Assembly: GCA_047975205.1 (NCBI GenBank)
Contig: JBKEDC010000016.1
Location: forward strand, 14,459-78,458
Length of the DNA stretch: 64,000 nt
Direction: 5' to 3'
Source of the DNA: JBKEDC01 sp047975205
Lineage (GTDB): Bacteria > Bacteroidota > Bacteroidia > Bacteroidales > Prolixibacteraceae
Shown piece after piece: positions 54,537 to 63,081 of the stretch. The notes under the pieces were generated by a model. The model worked only from the letters and a program-made list of their open reading frames with translations, was not told where the DNA came from and made no database searches. Position 1 is the stretch's first letter; the number at the start of each line of letters is the position of its first letter. A program made the position numbers and the translations under genes.

Positions 54537-55925
54537 ATGTTTGGAAGAAAAACATATATAGACAGAAGAAACCAACTAAGTACTTTGGTAGGAGATGGCA
54601 TAATTCTGCTTTTAGGAAATGTGGATGTGCCTTTAAACTATCCGGATAACACATACCACTGGCGACAAGACAGTAGCTTTCTATATTATTTTGGATTAGA
54701 TTTTCAAGGTTTAGCCGGAGTGATTGATGTGGATAATCAAACAGAAATACTTTTCGGTGACGATGCGAGTATAGATGACATTATTTGGATGGGGGAGCAA
54801 ATTCCTTTGGTTGAGAATGCGGCTAAGGTGGGTTGTAACAAAACAGCAGCATATGAAGAACTTTTTGCTTACGTTAAGAAAGCAATATCTCAGAAGAGGA
54901 AAGTCCACTTCTTACCGCCTTATCGAGCAGAAAATAAAATATTACTTCAGAATTTATTAGGAATTACTCCCGATAAGCAAGTCGAAGCCAGCTCTTTGAA
55001 ACTAGTAAAATCAGTGATATCTCAACGAGAGATTAAAAGTGCTGAAGAAGTTGCAGAACTTAAAAAAGCGTGGAACATTGGCTATGACATGCACATGCAC
55101 GCTATGAAGTCTTGTCGAGAAGGCGTTTGGGAGCAAACTATTGCCGGACAAATGGAAGGAATTGCTCTTGCATCCGGTTGTGGCACTTCATTTCCAACCA
55201 TATTAAGCCAACACGGAGAAACCCTACATAATCATAAACATGACGCTCTACTTAAAAATGGGCAACTTATGTTGGTTGATGCAGGAGCTGAGAATCTGAT
55301 GCATTACGCTTCAGATTTTACGCGAACATCACCGGTTAGTGGTAAATTTAGCGCACAGCAGAAAGCAGTTTATGAGATAGTACTTGCTGCTAACAACAGA
55401 GCTGCAAGTTTGATAAAACCCGGACTAACTTATCAATCAATTCATTTTGAAGCTTGTAAAACATTAGCACAAGGACTGAAAGATATAGGTATTATGAAAG
55501 GTAATATTGATGATGCTGTAGCTAACGGAGCTCATGCACTTTTTATGCCACACGGTTTAGGACACATGATGGGATTAGATGTGCATGATATGGAAGATTT
55601 GAATCAACATTACGTAGGTTATGATGATAAAACCCATCCTTCAACCCAATTCGGAGCAGCATCTTTGCGTTTGGGTAAAGAACTTAAAGAAGGTTTTGTG
55701 TTAACGAATGAACCCGGTATCTATTTCATTCCCGCATTAATTGACCAATGGAAAGCCAATAATACAAACGCTGACTTTATTAAGTTCGACGAACTTGAAG
55801 CTTATCGAGAGTTTGGAGGTGTCCGTTTAGAAGATGATTTATTGGTTACAGCAACCGGAAGCGAATATATGGGTAAACGTTTACCTATTGAAGTTGCCGA
55901 TGTAGAGGCTGTCGTTCAAGGATAA
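54537..55925 (+). CDS. Aminopeptidase P family metallopeptidase (M24B)
   Basis: Removes N-terminal residues before proline. The 462-residue cytoplasmic protein has an N-terminal creatinase-like domain (about 1-150; HWRQDSSFLYYFGL) and a pita-bread metallopeptidase domain. The dinuclear metal ligands are visible: D about 247 in LMLVDAGAE, D about 259 in YASDFTRT, H in PHGLGHMMGLDVHD, E in LTNEPGIYF and E in GGVRLEDD. It is followed directly by the structured repeat copy B, whose hairpin serves as its terminator. Confidence 0.94.
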   Translation: MFGRKTYIDRRNQLSTLVGDGIILLLGNVDVPLNYPDNTYHWRQDSSFLYYFGLDFQGLAGVIDVDNQTEILFGDDASIDDIIWMGEQIPLVENAAKVGCNKTAAYEELFAYVKKAISQKRKVHFLPPYRAENKILLQNLLGITPDKQVEASSLKLVKSVISQREIKSAEEVAELKKAWNIGYDMHMHAMKSCREGVWEQTIAGQMEGIALASGCGTSFPTILSQHGETLHNHKHDALLKNGQLMLVDAGAENLMHYASDFTRTSPVSGKFSAQQKAVYEIVLAANNRAASLIKPGLTYQSIHFEACKTLAQGLKDIGIMKGNIDDAVANGAHALFMPHGLGHMMGLDVHDMEDLNQHYVGYDDKTHPSTQFGAASLRLGKELKEGFVLTNEPGIYFIPALIDQWKANNTNADFIKFDELEAYREFGGVRLEDDLLVTATGSEYMGKRLPIEVADVEAVVQG

Positions 55926-55962
55926 GAAGTTGTCATAGACAAAGATTTGACAAGCGGAACAA

Positions 55963-56117
55963 AAAAAGAGAATGCCCAAAGTTTTTTGGACATTCTCTTT
56001 TTGTTTTTTTATAAACAACTGTTGTTATTGCCTGAAAGGCAAAACTGTGATAGCCCGAGCATTTATGCTTGGGTAGATATATATGAAGTAAAACTAAATT
56101 TTTGGACATCCTCATTC
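55963..56117. repeat. Structured dispersed repeat, copy B (reverse of copy A)
   Basis: Reading right to left this matches 37933-38082: GATGTCCAAA, a GAGCAT/ATGCTT-type hairpin (56054-56067), the TTGCCTTTCAGGC hairpin, AATAACAACAGTTG, and an 18-bp terminal hairpin (55963-55980 with 55985-56002, one mismatch). Here that hairpin follows the aminopeptidase gene and should terminate it. Confidence 0.82.
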
Positions 56118-56476
56118 TTTTGTTCCATACAATATCTTCAATTAATCTTTTTTGGTTCATTTACTAAAGAATATTTGTCACTAAAATCATTAATTACGCT
56201 GTATCTTCTCAGATATACTAATTCAAAATATTTTTGGGCTTTATTCTCATTTAAGAATAAGTCCGATTAATGTTTTTTACGCTAATTCTTGACGAGTATG
56301 AACAGTCAAAACGTTTTTTACAGTTATTCTATCCGATGAATACCTGATAAGCAGAATGTATGTCGGTATTGTAACGGATGGCTTAGGTTCATTTGCTGCA
56401 CGAATAATATGATCTGATTATTTCATTTTTATTGATAAAAAATTAACACAAAGTTATAAGAGTAAAAAATACTTCT
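56118..56476. other. Intergenic region between repeat copy B and araR
   Basis: About 360 AT-rich bases upstream of the arabinose operon. Two near-copies of GTTTTTTAC (about 56271 and 56312) are spaced about 41 bases apart. No supported gene was seen. An AraR operator is expected here but I could not identify one. Confidence 0.45.
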
Positions 56477-56484
56477 TATATTTG
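56477..56484 (+). promoter_or_regulatory. -7 box immediately upstream of the araR start codon
   Basis: TATATTTG, an exact match, ends four bases before the araR ATG; TTA (56454-56456) lies 20 bases upstream in place of TTG. Transcription should begin at the ATG. Confidence 0.55.
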
Positions 56485-56488
56485 ATGC

Positions 56489-57205
56489 ATGAAAAAGTTT
56501 CATCAAGAATTACACGAAGAGCTTTACGGAAATTATCCGAAACAGTTGGTAGCTGTTGATAATGTGATATTTGGATATGATGAAGGAGAACTGAAAGTTT
56601 TACTTTATCCGCGTAGTTTTGAGCCGGAGAGGGGAAACTGGTCGCTTTTAGGCGGTTTCTTGCAATCTGAAGAGTCATCAGAGGAAGCGGCGACAAGAAT
56701 CGTAAATCTTACGACGGGCTTGTCTGATTTATATATGGAACAAGTGCAGACATTCACCAATCCGGCACGGGAAGAAAAAACGCGTGTGCTAAGCATCGTT
56801 TATTACACGCTCATTCGCTTAGCTAAATATGATGATACATTATTGCAGCAATATGGTGCCGAATGGTTTTCGTTAGATGATTTGCCTGAGCTGATATTTG
56901 ATCACGCTGAAATGATTGAGTTGGCGCTAACAAAATTAAGACAAAAGGCCTCTATTCGTTTGATGGGTTCTGAGTTGTTGGATGATAAATTCACAATCAG
57001 CCAACTTCGTCGGTTATATGGAGCGATTTATGATAAAGAACTCGATCCGGGAAACTTCCGTAAGAAAGTATTGTCTTTGGGTGTATTAGTTCGTCTAGAT
57101 AAGAAAGACTTTGAGGAGTCGAAAAAAGGAGCTTACTATTACCGCTACGAGGAAGAAGAAACAGAGAACGAGAAAGAGATAATTAAAGTAATCAATTTTA
57201 TATAA
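56489..57205 (+). CDS. araR: AraR, Nudix-type arabinose operon regulator (NrtR family)
   Basis: A 238-residue transcription factor with a Nudix-fold sensor (about 18-145) and a winged helix (about 150-235; FTISQLRRLYGAIYDKELDPGNFRKKVL). The Nudix box at 55-78 has lost the catalytic pattern REUxEExGU: the segment reads EEAATRIVNLTTGL. The domain should therefore bind a ligand and not hydrolyse. The same type of regulator controls arabinose genes in Bacteroides, and araA follows 20 bases after its stop, so L-arabinose is the likely effector. The ATG sits at the predicted transcription start. Confidence 0.9.
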   Translation: MKKFHQELHEELYGNYPKQLVAVDNVIFGYDEGELKVLLYPRSFEPERGNWSLLGGFLQSEESSEEAATRIVNLTTGLSDLYMEQVQTFTNPAREEKTRVLSIVYYTLIRLAKYDDTLLQQYGAEWFSLDDLPELIFDHAEMIELALTKLRQKASIRLMGSELLDDKFTISQLRRLYGAIYDKELDPGNFRKKVLSLGVLVRLDKKDFEESKKGAYYYRYEEEETENEKEIIKVINFI

Positions 57206-57224
57206 GATAATTAAACATACAGAC

Positions 57225-58739
57225 ATGACAAACATTAATTTGAAAAACTACGAAGTGTGGTTTGTAACAGGTAGTCAACATCTTTACGGTGATGAAACGT
57301 TGAAACAAGTAGCTGCACATTCAAAAGAGATTGCAGCTTCATTCGATGCTTCGACAGACATTCCGGTGAACGTGGTGTTGAAACCAACGGGAACAAGCTC
57401 TAAAGCCATTCATGACATTTGTAAAGAAGCTAACAGTACAGAAAACTGTGTGGGTATCATTACTTGGATGCACACATTTTCGCCGGCTAAAATGTGGATT
57501 CATGGATTGCAAGAACTAAACAAGCCAATTCTTCACTTACACACACAATATAACAAAGAAATTCCATGGAATGAAATTGATATGGATTTCATGAACTTGA
57601 ACCAAGCAGCTCACGGTGATAGAGAGTTTGGACATATCATGGCTCGTATGCGCATGAACCGCAAAGTAATTGTTGGTCATTGGACAGATGCCGCGACAGT
57701 TAAAAAAATAGCCGTATGGACTCGAGTAGCTGCTGCTTATGCAGATTCTCGTGACATGTTGGTAGTCCGTTTTGGCGATCAAATGAATAATGTAGCGGTA
57801 ACAGATGGCGATAAAGTAGATGCTGAGCGTATATTTGGTTATCATGTAGATTACTGCCCAATTGCAGAATTAGTAGCTTTCCAAGATAAAGTGACTGACG
57901 CTGAGGTGACAGAATTAGTGAAAGTGTATGAAGCAGAATATACTTTTGCCGATAATTGCAAAGCGGGTGGTGCTGATAGAGAACAAGTTGTGAAATCAGC
58001 TCGTATAGAAATTGCTTTGCGTCGTTTGTTGGAGGCAAAAGGAGCAAAAGCATTTACAACAAATTTTGATGATTTAGAAGGAATAGATCAGTTACCCGGC
58101 TTAGCATCTCAGCGTTTAATGGCTGAAGGTTATGGATTTGGTGCAGAAGGAGATTGGAAAACAGCTGCTTTATATCGTAGTATGTGGTTCATGAGTCAAG
58201 ATCTTCCTGACTATAAAGGCTGCTCTTTCTTAGAGGACTACACGCTAAATTTTGATGGTGAGAAAAGTGCAATTCTTCAAGCACATATGTTGGAAGTTTG
58301 TCCTTTAATTTCAGATCATAAACCAAAATTGGAAGTTCATCCATTAGGAATTGGCGGTAAAAATGATCCTGCACGTTTGGTATTTACCAGCAAAACAGGT
58401 TCAGGTATTGCTGCAACTGTTATTGATATGGGAAATCGTTTCCGCATGATTGTGAACACTGTTGATTGTATAGAATCGAAAGAATTACCAAAGCTTCCGG
58501 TGGCAAGTGCTTTATGGATTCCACAACCAAACTTTGAAATTGGTGCTGCAGCATGGATTTTGGCAGGGGGTACTCATCACTCTAGTTTCTCTTATGATTT
58601 AACCTTAGAGTATATGGAAGACTTTGCTGAAATCTTGGGTATCGAACTTTTGGTAATCAATGATAAAACTCAGATTTCTGAATTTAAAAAAGAATTGAAG
58701 TGGAATGATTTGTATTATCATCTGGCAAAAGGACTTTAA
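57225..58739 (+). CDS. araA: L-arabinose isomerase
   Basis: Converts L-arabinose to L-ribulose, usually with Mn2+. The 504-residue length and motifs fit: EVWFVTGSQHLYGDETL at the start, GIITWMHTFSPAKMWIHGL, PILHLHTQYNKEIPW, GDREFGHIMARMR and, near the end, ILAGGTHHSSFSYDL with the metal-binding histidines. It is the first catabolic gene of the operon. A 12-bp hairpin between it and the symporter gene may protect its message. Confidence 0.97.
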   Translation: MTNINLKNYEVWFVTGSQHLYGDETLKQVAAHSKEIAASFDASTDIPVNVVLKPTGTSSKAIHDICKEANSTENCVGIITWMHTFSPAKMWIHGLQELNKPILHLHTQYNKEIPWNEIDMDFMNLNQAAHGDREFGHIMARMRMNRKVIVGHWTDAATVKKIAVWTRVAAAYADSRDMLVVRFGDQMNNVAVTDGDKVDAERIFGYHVDYCPIAELVAFQDKVTDAEVTELVKVYEAEYTFADNCKAGGADREQVVKSARIEIALRRLLEAKGAKAFTTNFDDLEGIDQLPGLASQRLMAEGYGFGAEGDWKTAALYRSMWFMSQDLPDYKGCSFLEDYTLNFDGEKSAILQAHMLEVCPLISDHKPKLEVHPLGIGGKNDPARLVFTSKTGSGIAATVIDMGNRFRMIVNTVDCIESKELPKLPVASALWIPQPNFEIGAAAWILAGGTHHSSFSYDLTLEYMEDFAEILGIELLVINDKTQISEFKKELKWNDLYYHLAKGL

Positions 58740-58747
58740 TTAACTTC

Positions 58748-58785
58748 GAACTTACAGTCGGGGATTAATGCTTGGCTGTAAGTTC
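58748..58785 (+). other. Hairpin between araA and the sugar symporter
   Basis: Twelve-bp stem (58748-58759 with 58774-58785, one T-G pair) with a 14-base loop and no T tract. It lies over a TTG that would otherwise open a longer symporter frame. Confidence 0.7.
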
Positions 58786-58801
58786 CAAACATAAAACATA
58801 T

Positions 58802-60481
58802 ATGGCTTTATTAGATTGGATAGTGATTGGGGTTTTTGCCCTAATGCTTATTGGAGTTGTGGTTTGGGTGGTTAACCAAAAAAACGATAACTCGGAAGAC
58901 TACTTTTTAGGTGGGAAAGATGCTACATGGCTCGCCATCGGCGCATCAATTTTTGCGTCAAATATTGGTTCTGAGCATTTAATTGGTTTGGCAGGAGCCG
59001 GAGCATCAAGCGGAATGGCAATGGCGCATTGGGAGATTCAAGGCTGGATGATTCTTATTTTAGGTTGGGTGTTTGTTCCTTTTTATTCTCGAAGTATGGT
59101 GCTAACCATGCCTGAATTTTTGGAGCGTCGTTATAACTCTCAATCAAGAACCATTCTCTCGGTTATTTCTTTAGTTAGCTACGTGCTTACGAAGGTGGCT
59201 GTAACGGTATATGCCGGAGGATTAGTGTTTCAACAAGTGTTCGGCATTAAGGAATTGTGGGGCATCGACTTCTTTTGGATTTCGGCCATAGGTTTGGTAC
59301 TTATAACTGCCATATACACTATTTTTGGCGGTATGAAGTCGGTTCTTTACACATCAGTGCTACAAACACCGATATTACTTTTAGGTTCATTAATTATTCT
59401 AGTGTTGGGTCTGCGAGAAGTTGGCGGATGGGATGAAATGGTACGTATTGCCAGCACGCATGTAGTTAATGATTATGGAGATACGATGACTAATTTGATT
59501 CGTGATAATCGAGATCCTAATTTTCCTTGGTTGGGAGCCCTTATAGGTTCATCAATTATTGGTTTTTGGTATTGGTGTACCGATCAATTTATTGTGCAAC
59601 GTGTACTTTCCGGCAAAAACGAAAAAGAATCGCGAAGAGGTACAATATTTGGTGCATATCTTAAATTATTACCTGTATTCTTATTCTTAATTCCCGGTAT
59701 GATTGCTTATTGTATTCATGTAAAAACAGGCTCATTCTTACCAATATTAGATAATGGTAATCCAAATGCCGATGCAGCATTCCCAACTTTAGTGGCTAAA
59801 TTACTTCCTGCGGGTGTAAAAGGCTTGGTAGTCTGTGGTATCTTAGCAGCCTTGATGAGCTCTTTGGCTTCATTGTTTAATTCATCGGCAATGCTCTTTA
59901 CGATCGACTTTTACAAACGCTTCAAACCGAATACTTCCGAGAAAAAATTGGTTCGTATCGGTCAAGCTGCAACTATTGTTATTGTAATTTTGGGTATCCT
60001 CTGGATTCCAATCATGCGATCGGTAGGTGATGTGCTTTATACTTATCTTCAAGATGTGCAATCAGTTCTTGCACCGGGTATTGCAGCCGCTTTCTTGCTT
60101 GGTATCACATGGAAACGGGCATCAGCCCAAGGTGGTATGTGGGGCTTGATTTCAGGTTTCATTATTGGTATGGCTCGTTTGGGAGCTAAAGTATACTACT
60201 CCAACGTTCATGGAGCTTCGGAAACATGGTTTAAAGATTTATTCTATGATATGAACTGGTTGTTCTTTTGCGGATGGATGTTCTTATTCTGTTGCTTAGT
60301 TGTATTTATTGTGAGCAAGTGCACAGAAGCACCTGCACCCGAGAAAATTCAAGGTTTGGTGTTTGGCACATCAACAGAAGAACAACGTGCGGCAACTCGT
60401 GCAAGTTGGGGAACTTGGGATATTATACATTCAGTAATTATCTTAGGTTTAACAGCAGCATTTTATATTTATTTCTGGTAG
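58802..60481 (+). CDS. Sodium:solute symporter, probable L-arabinose transporter
   Basis: Inner-membrane sodium/sugar symporter of 559 residues and about 14 helices, related to SGLT-type proteins. SSS features include SEDYFLGGKDATWLAIGASIFASNIGSEHLIGLAG in helix 1, the IYTIFGGMKSVLYTS segment and GLVVCGILAALMSSLASLFNSSAMLFTIDFY. The frame extends ten residues upstream to a TTG at 58772, but that start lies in a hairpin, and the ATG at 58802 suits the family better. Arabinose is inferred from the operon. Confidence 0.93.
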   Translation: MALLDWIVIGVFALMLIGVVVWVVNQKNDNSEDYFLGGKDATWLAIGASIFASNIGSEHLIGLAGAGASSGMAMAHWEIQGWMILILGWVFVPFYSRSMVLTMPEFLERRYNSQSRTILSVISLVSYVLTKVAVTVYAGGLVFQQVFGIKELWGIDFFWISAIGLVLITAIYTIFGGMKSVLYTSVLQTPILLLGSLIILVLGLREVGGWDEMVRIASTHVVNDYGDTMTNLIRDNRDPNFPWLGALIGSSIIGFWYWCTDQFIVQRVLSGKNEKESRRGTIFGAYLKLLPVFLFLIPGMIAYCIHVKTGSFLPILDNGNPNADAAFPTLVAKLLPAGVKGLVVCGILAALMSSLASLFNSSAMLFTIDFYKRFKPNTSEKKLVRIGQAATIVIVILGILWIPIMRSVGDVLYTYLQDVQSVLAPGIAAAFLLGITWKRASAQGGMWGLISGFIIGMARLGAKVYYSNVHGASETWFKDLFYDMNWLFFCGWMFLFCCLVVFIVSKCTEAPAPEKIQGLVFGTSTEEQRAATRASWGTWDIIHSVIILGLTAAFYIYFW

Positions 60482-60493
60482 ATATATAAACAT

Positions 60494-60567
60494 AAGCAGG
60501 GTTCGGTAGATTTTAGTTGTTTCTAATGAATGCCTAAAATTTTCCGAACTGTGCTTATTTTTTTAAT
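60494..60567 (+). terminator. Terminator-like hairpin between the symporter and araD
   Basis: A 23-base imperfect stem (60494-60516 with 60534-60556, four mismatches) followed by a T tract. It would split the operon into araR-araA-symporter and araD-araB-galM unless read through. Confidence 0.7.
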
Positions 60568-60595
60568 GAATAATATATTTTTCTTTTTTTCGATA

Positions 60596-60618
60596 GTTCA
60601 GATGGGCTTTGTCTGAAC
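60596..60618 (+). promoter_or_regulatory. Inverted repeat upstream of araD
   Basis: GTTCAGA (60596-60602) and TCTGAAC (60612-60618) are separated by nine bases, 25 bases before the araD ATG. It is a candidate operator or leader hairpin; no clear -7 box is present. Confidence 0.45.
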
Positions 60619-60642
60619 CGGACACTTAGAACACACAAACTA

Positions 60643-61332
60643 ATGTTAGAACAATTAAAAGAAGAGGTTTGTAAAGCAAATCTTGATTTAGTAAAATATG
60701 GAATGGTAATTTTTACTTGGGGAAACGTAAGTGGAATAGACCGTGAAAAAGGGTTAGTAGTTATTAAACCCAGTGGGGTTTCATATGATAATATGAAACC
60801 TGAAGATATGGTAGTGGTCGATTTTAATGGTAAAGTTGTTGAAGGAAAATATAAACCATCATCAGATACTGCTACCCACATTGAACTGTACAAACAATTT
60901 CCAAACATAGGTGGAGTAGTACATACTCACTCAGAATGGGCAACAAGTTTCGCCCAGGCAGGGAAAGGAGTTCCGGCAATAGGCACAACCCATGCAGATT
61001 ATTTCTATGGGGAAGTTCCTTGCACTCGAAAAATGACAGCCGAAGAGATAAAAACAGCTTATGAACTCAATACCGGGAAAGTGATTGTTGAATGTTTTAA
61101 AACGCAAGATATCAATCCGGATTATGTGCCGGGAGTGTTGGTAAATAATCATGCTCCATTCTCTTGGGGAAAAGATGCACATGATGCAGTTCACAATGCC
61201 GTGGTGTTAGAAGAGATTTCAAAAATGACTTTTCGTTCATTCCAATTGAATCCGGACACTAAAATGGATCAGGAATTATTAGACAAGCACTTCTTGCGTA
61301 AGCATGGTGCAAATGCTTATTATGGACAATAG
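60643..61332 (+). CDS. araD: L-ribulose-5-phosphate 4-epimerase
   Basis: Class II aldolase-family zinc enzyme converting L-ribulose-5-phosphate to D-xylulose-5-phosphate. The 229-residue protein has LVKYGMVIFTWGNVSGIDRE and VIKPSGVSYDNM (phosphate site), the zinc histidines in VVHTHSEWATSFAQAGK, and a further histidine in LVNNHAPFSWGKDA. It starts 75 bases after the terminator-like hairpin and 17 bases before araB. Confidence 0.96.
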   Translation: MLEQLKEEVCKANLDLVKYGMVIFTWGNVSGIDREKGLVVIKPSGVSYDNMKPEDMVVVDFNGKVVEGKYKPSSDTATHIELYKQFPNIGGVVHTHSEWATSFAQAGKGVPAIGTTHADYFYGEVPCTRKMTAEEIKTAYELNTGKVIVECFKTQDINPDYVPGVLVNNHAPFSWGKDAHDAVHNAVVLEEISKMTFRSFQLNPDTKMDQELLDKHFLRKHGANAYYGQ

Positions 61333-61349
61333 ATTAAAAAAATAAAGAC

Positions 61350-63023
61350 ATGGCAAAATATACAATCGGGTTAGATTATGGATCAGATTCAGTGCGTTCG
61401 CTCATTGTGAATGTAGAAGATGGAACAGAAGTGGCAAGCGTGGTATTTAATTATCCGCGTTGGGCAAAAGGTATGTATTGCGATCCGCAAACTAATCAGT
61501 TTCGCCAACATCCACTTGATTATTTAGAGGGATTAGAATATACAATTGTTGAAGCTTTAAAACAAGCTCCTGCTGATGTACCTGCAAATGTGGTAGGTAT
61601 TTCTATTGATACTACGGGTTCAACTCCGGTGGCAGTTAATGCCGAAGGCGTGCCATTAGCATTAACTCCTGAGTTTTCTGAAAATCCAAATGCAATGTTT
61701 GTTTTATGGAAAGATCATACAGCAACTCAAGAAGCTGATGAAATTAATGCATTAGCTAAACGTTGGGATATTGATTTTACCCAGTATGAAGGTGGAGTTT
61801 ATTCATCGGAATGGTTTTGGTCGAAAATATTACATGTATCGCGTGCTGATGCTCAGGTTCATGCCAATGCATACACATGGGTAGAACATTGTGATTGGAT
61901 TCCGGCTATTCTTACCGGCACAACCCATCCTGATAATTTACTTCGCGGGCGTTGTTCTGCAGGTCACAAAGCTATGTGGCATGAATCATGGGGAGGGTTG
62001 CCAACAGAAGAATTTTTAACAGAACTTGATCCTCTATTGTCAAGTTTAAGAAGTCGCTTATTTGAAGATACGCATACCTGTGATGTTAAAGTGGGTAATT
62101 TGAGTGAAGAATGGGCAAAAAAATTAGGACTTTCAGCTCAAGTAGCTATTGGAGTTGGTGCTTTCGATTGTCATTTTGGAGCTATCGGAGCACAAATTGA
62201 GCCTTATTACTTGAGTAAAGTAATGGGTACTTCAACATGTGATATTTTAGTTGCTCCCAACGAAGAAGTAGGACATAAATTGATAGCCGGTATTTGCGGT
62301 CAGGTTGATGGTTCTGTAATACCGGGCATGTTGGGTATGGAAGCCGGACAATCGGCTTATGGCGATTTATATGCATGGTTTGTAAAAGAAGTATTGATGT
62401 GGCCGGCAAAAAATATTTTAGCAAAATCATCTCTTGTTGATGAAACAACACGCATGAAGCTTATTGAAGAGATGGCTTCGAAAATGATTATAGAGTTATC
62501 TAAAGAGGCTGAAACGTTAGCTATTGATGAAAATAACACGATTGCCATCGATTGGGTAAACGGACGCAGAACTCCGGATGCCAATCAGAAACTTAAAGGA
62601 GCGTTAGCCGGTTTGAGCATGGGAACAAATGCTGCTCGTATTTTCCGCTCATTGGTTGAGGCAACAGCTTTCGGCTCTAAGGCAATTGTAGATAGATTTA
62701 TTGAGCAAGGAGTATCTATTAAAGGTGTTATTGCACTTGGTGGTGTAGCCAAGAAATCAAATCTAGTGATGCAAGTGCTTTGCGATGTGCTGAATATGCC
62801 GATTAAAGTAGCTCGTTCTGAACAAGCTTGTGCTTTGGGTGGTGCTATGGCAGCGGCAGTAGCTTCCGGAATATATGCTACTTGTGATGAGGCTCAGAGT
62901 AAAATGGGAGGTGGTTTTGAACTAGAATTTCATCCGATTCCGGAGAATGCGACTAAATATCAAGCATTATACAATAAGTATAAAAAATTGGGAGCATTTA
63001 TTGAAACAGAACTAACAAAATAA
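61350..63023 (+). CDS. araB: Ribulokinase
   Basis: FGGY-family kinase that phosphorylates L-ribulose. The 557-residue length matches AraB. Motifs include YTIGLDYGSDSVRSLIV, GISIDTTGSTPVAVN, LWKDHTATQEADEI, the catalytic-aspartate region AIGVGAFDCHFGAIGAQ and GMEAGQSAYGDLYAWF. The C-terminal ATP-binding segment is GVIALGGVAKKSNLVMQV. Together with AraA and AraD it completes the L-arabinose to xylulose-5-phosphate route. Confidence 0.96.
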   Translation: MAKYTIGLDYGSDSVRSLIVNVEDGTEVASVVFNYPRWAKGMYCDPQTNQFRQHPLDYLEGLEYTIVEALKQAPADVPANVVGISIDTTGSTPVAVNAEGVPLALTPEFSENPNAMFVLWKDHTATQEADEINALAKRWDIDFTQYEGGVYSSEWFWSKILHVSRADAQVHANAYTWVEHCDWIPAILTGTTHPDNLLRGRCSAGHKAMWHESWGGLPTEEFLTELDPLLSSLRSRLFEDTHTCDVKVGNLSEEWAKKLGLSAQVAIGVGAFDCHFGAIGAQIEPYYLSKVMGTSTCDILVAPNEEVGHKLIAGICGQVDGSVIPGMLGMEAGQSAYGDLYAWFVKEVLMWPAKNILAKSSLVDETTRMKLIEEMASKMIIELSKEAETLAIDENNTIAIDWVNGRRTPDANQKLKGALAGLSMGTNAARIFRSLVEATAFGSKAIVDRFIEQGVSIKGVIALGGVAKKSNLVMQVLCDVLNMPIKVARSEQACALGGAMAAAVASGIYATCDEAQSKMGGGFELEFHPIPENATKYQALYNKYKKLGAFIETELTK

Positions 63024-63081
63024 CGTACAGCATAGGCTCAAGACATCGTTTCGGAATCTTGTTTTGAGTTTTTAAAATCAA

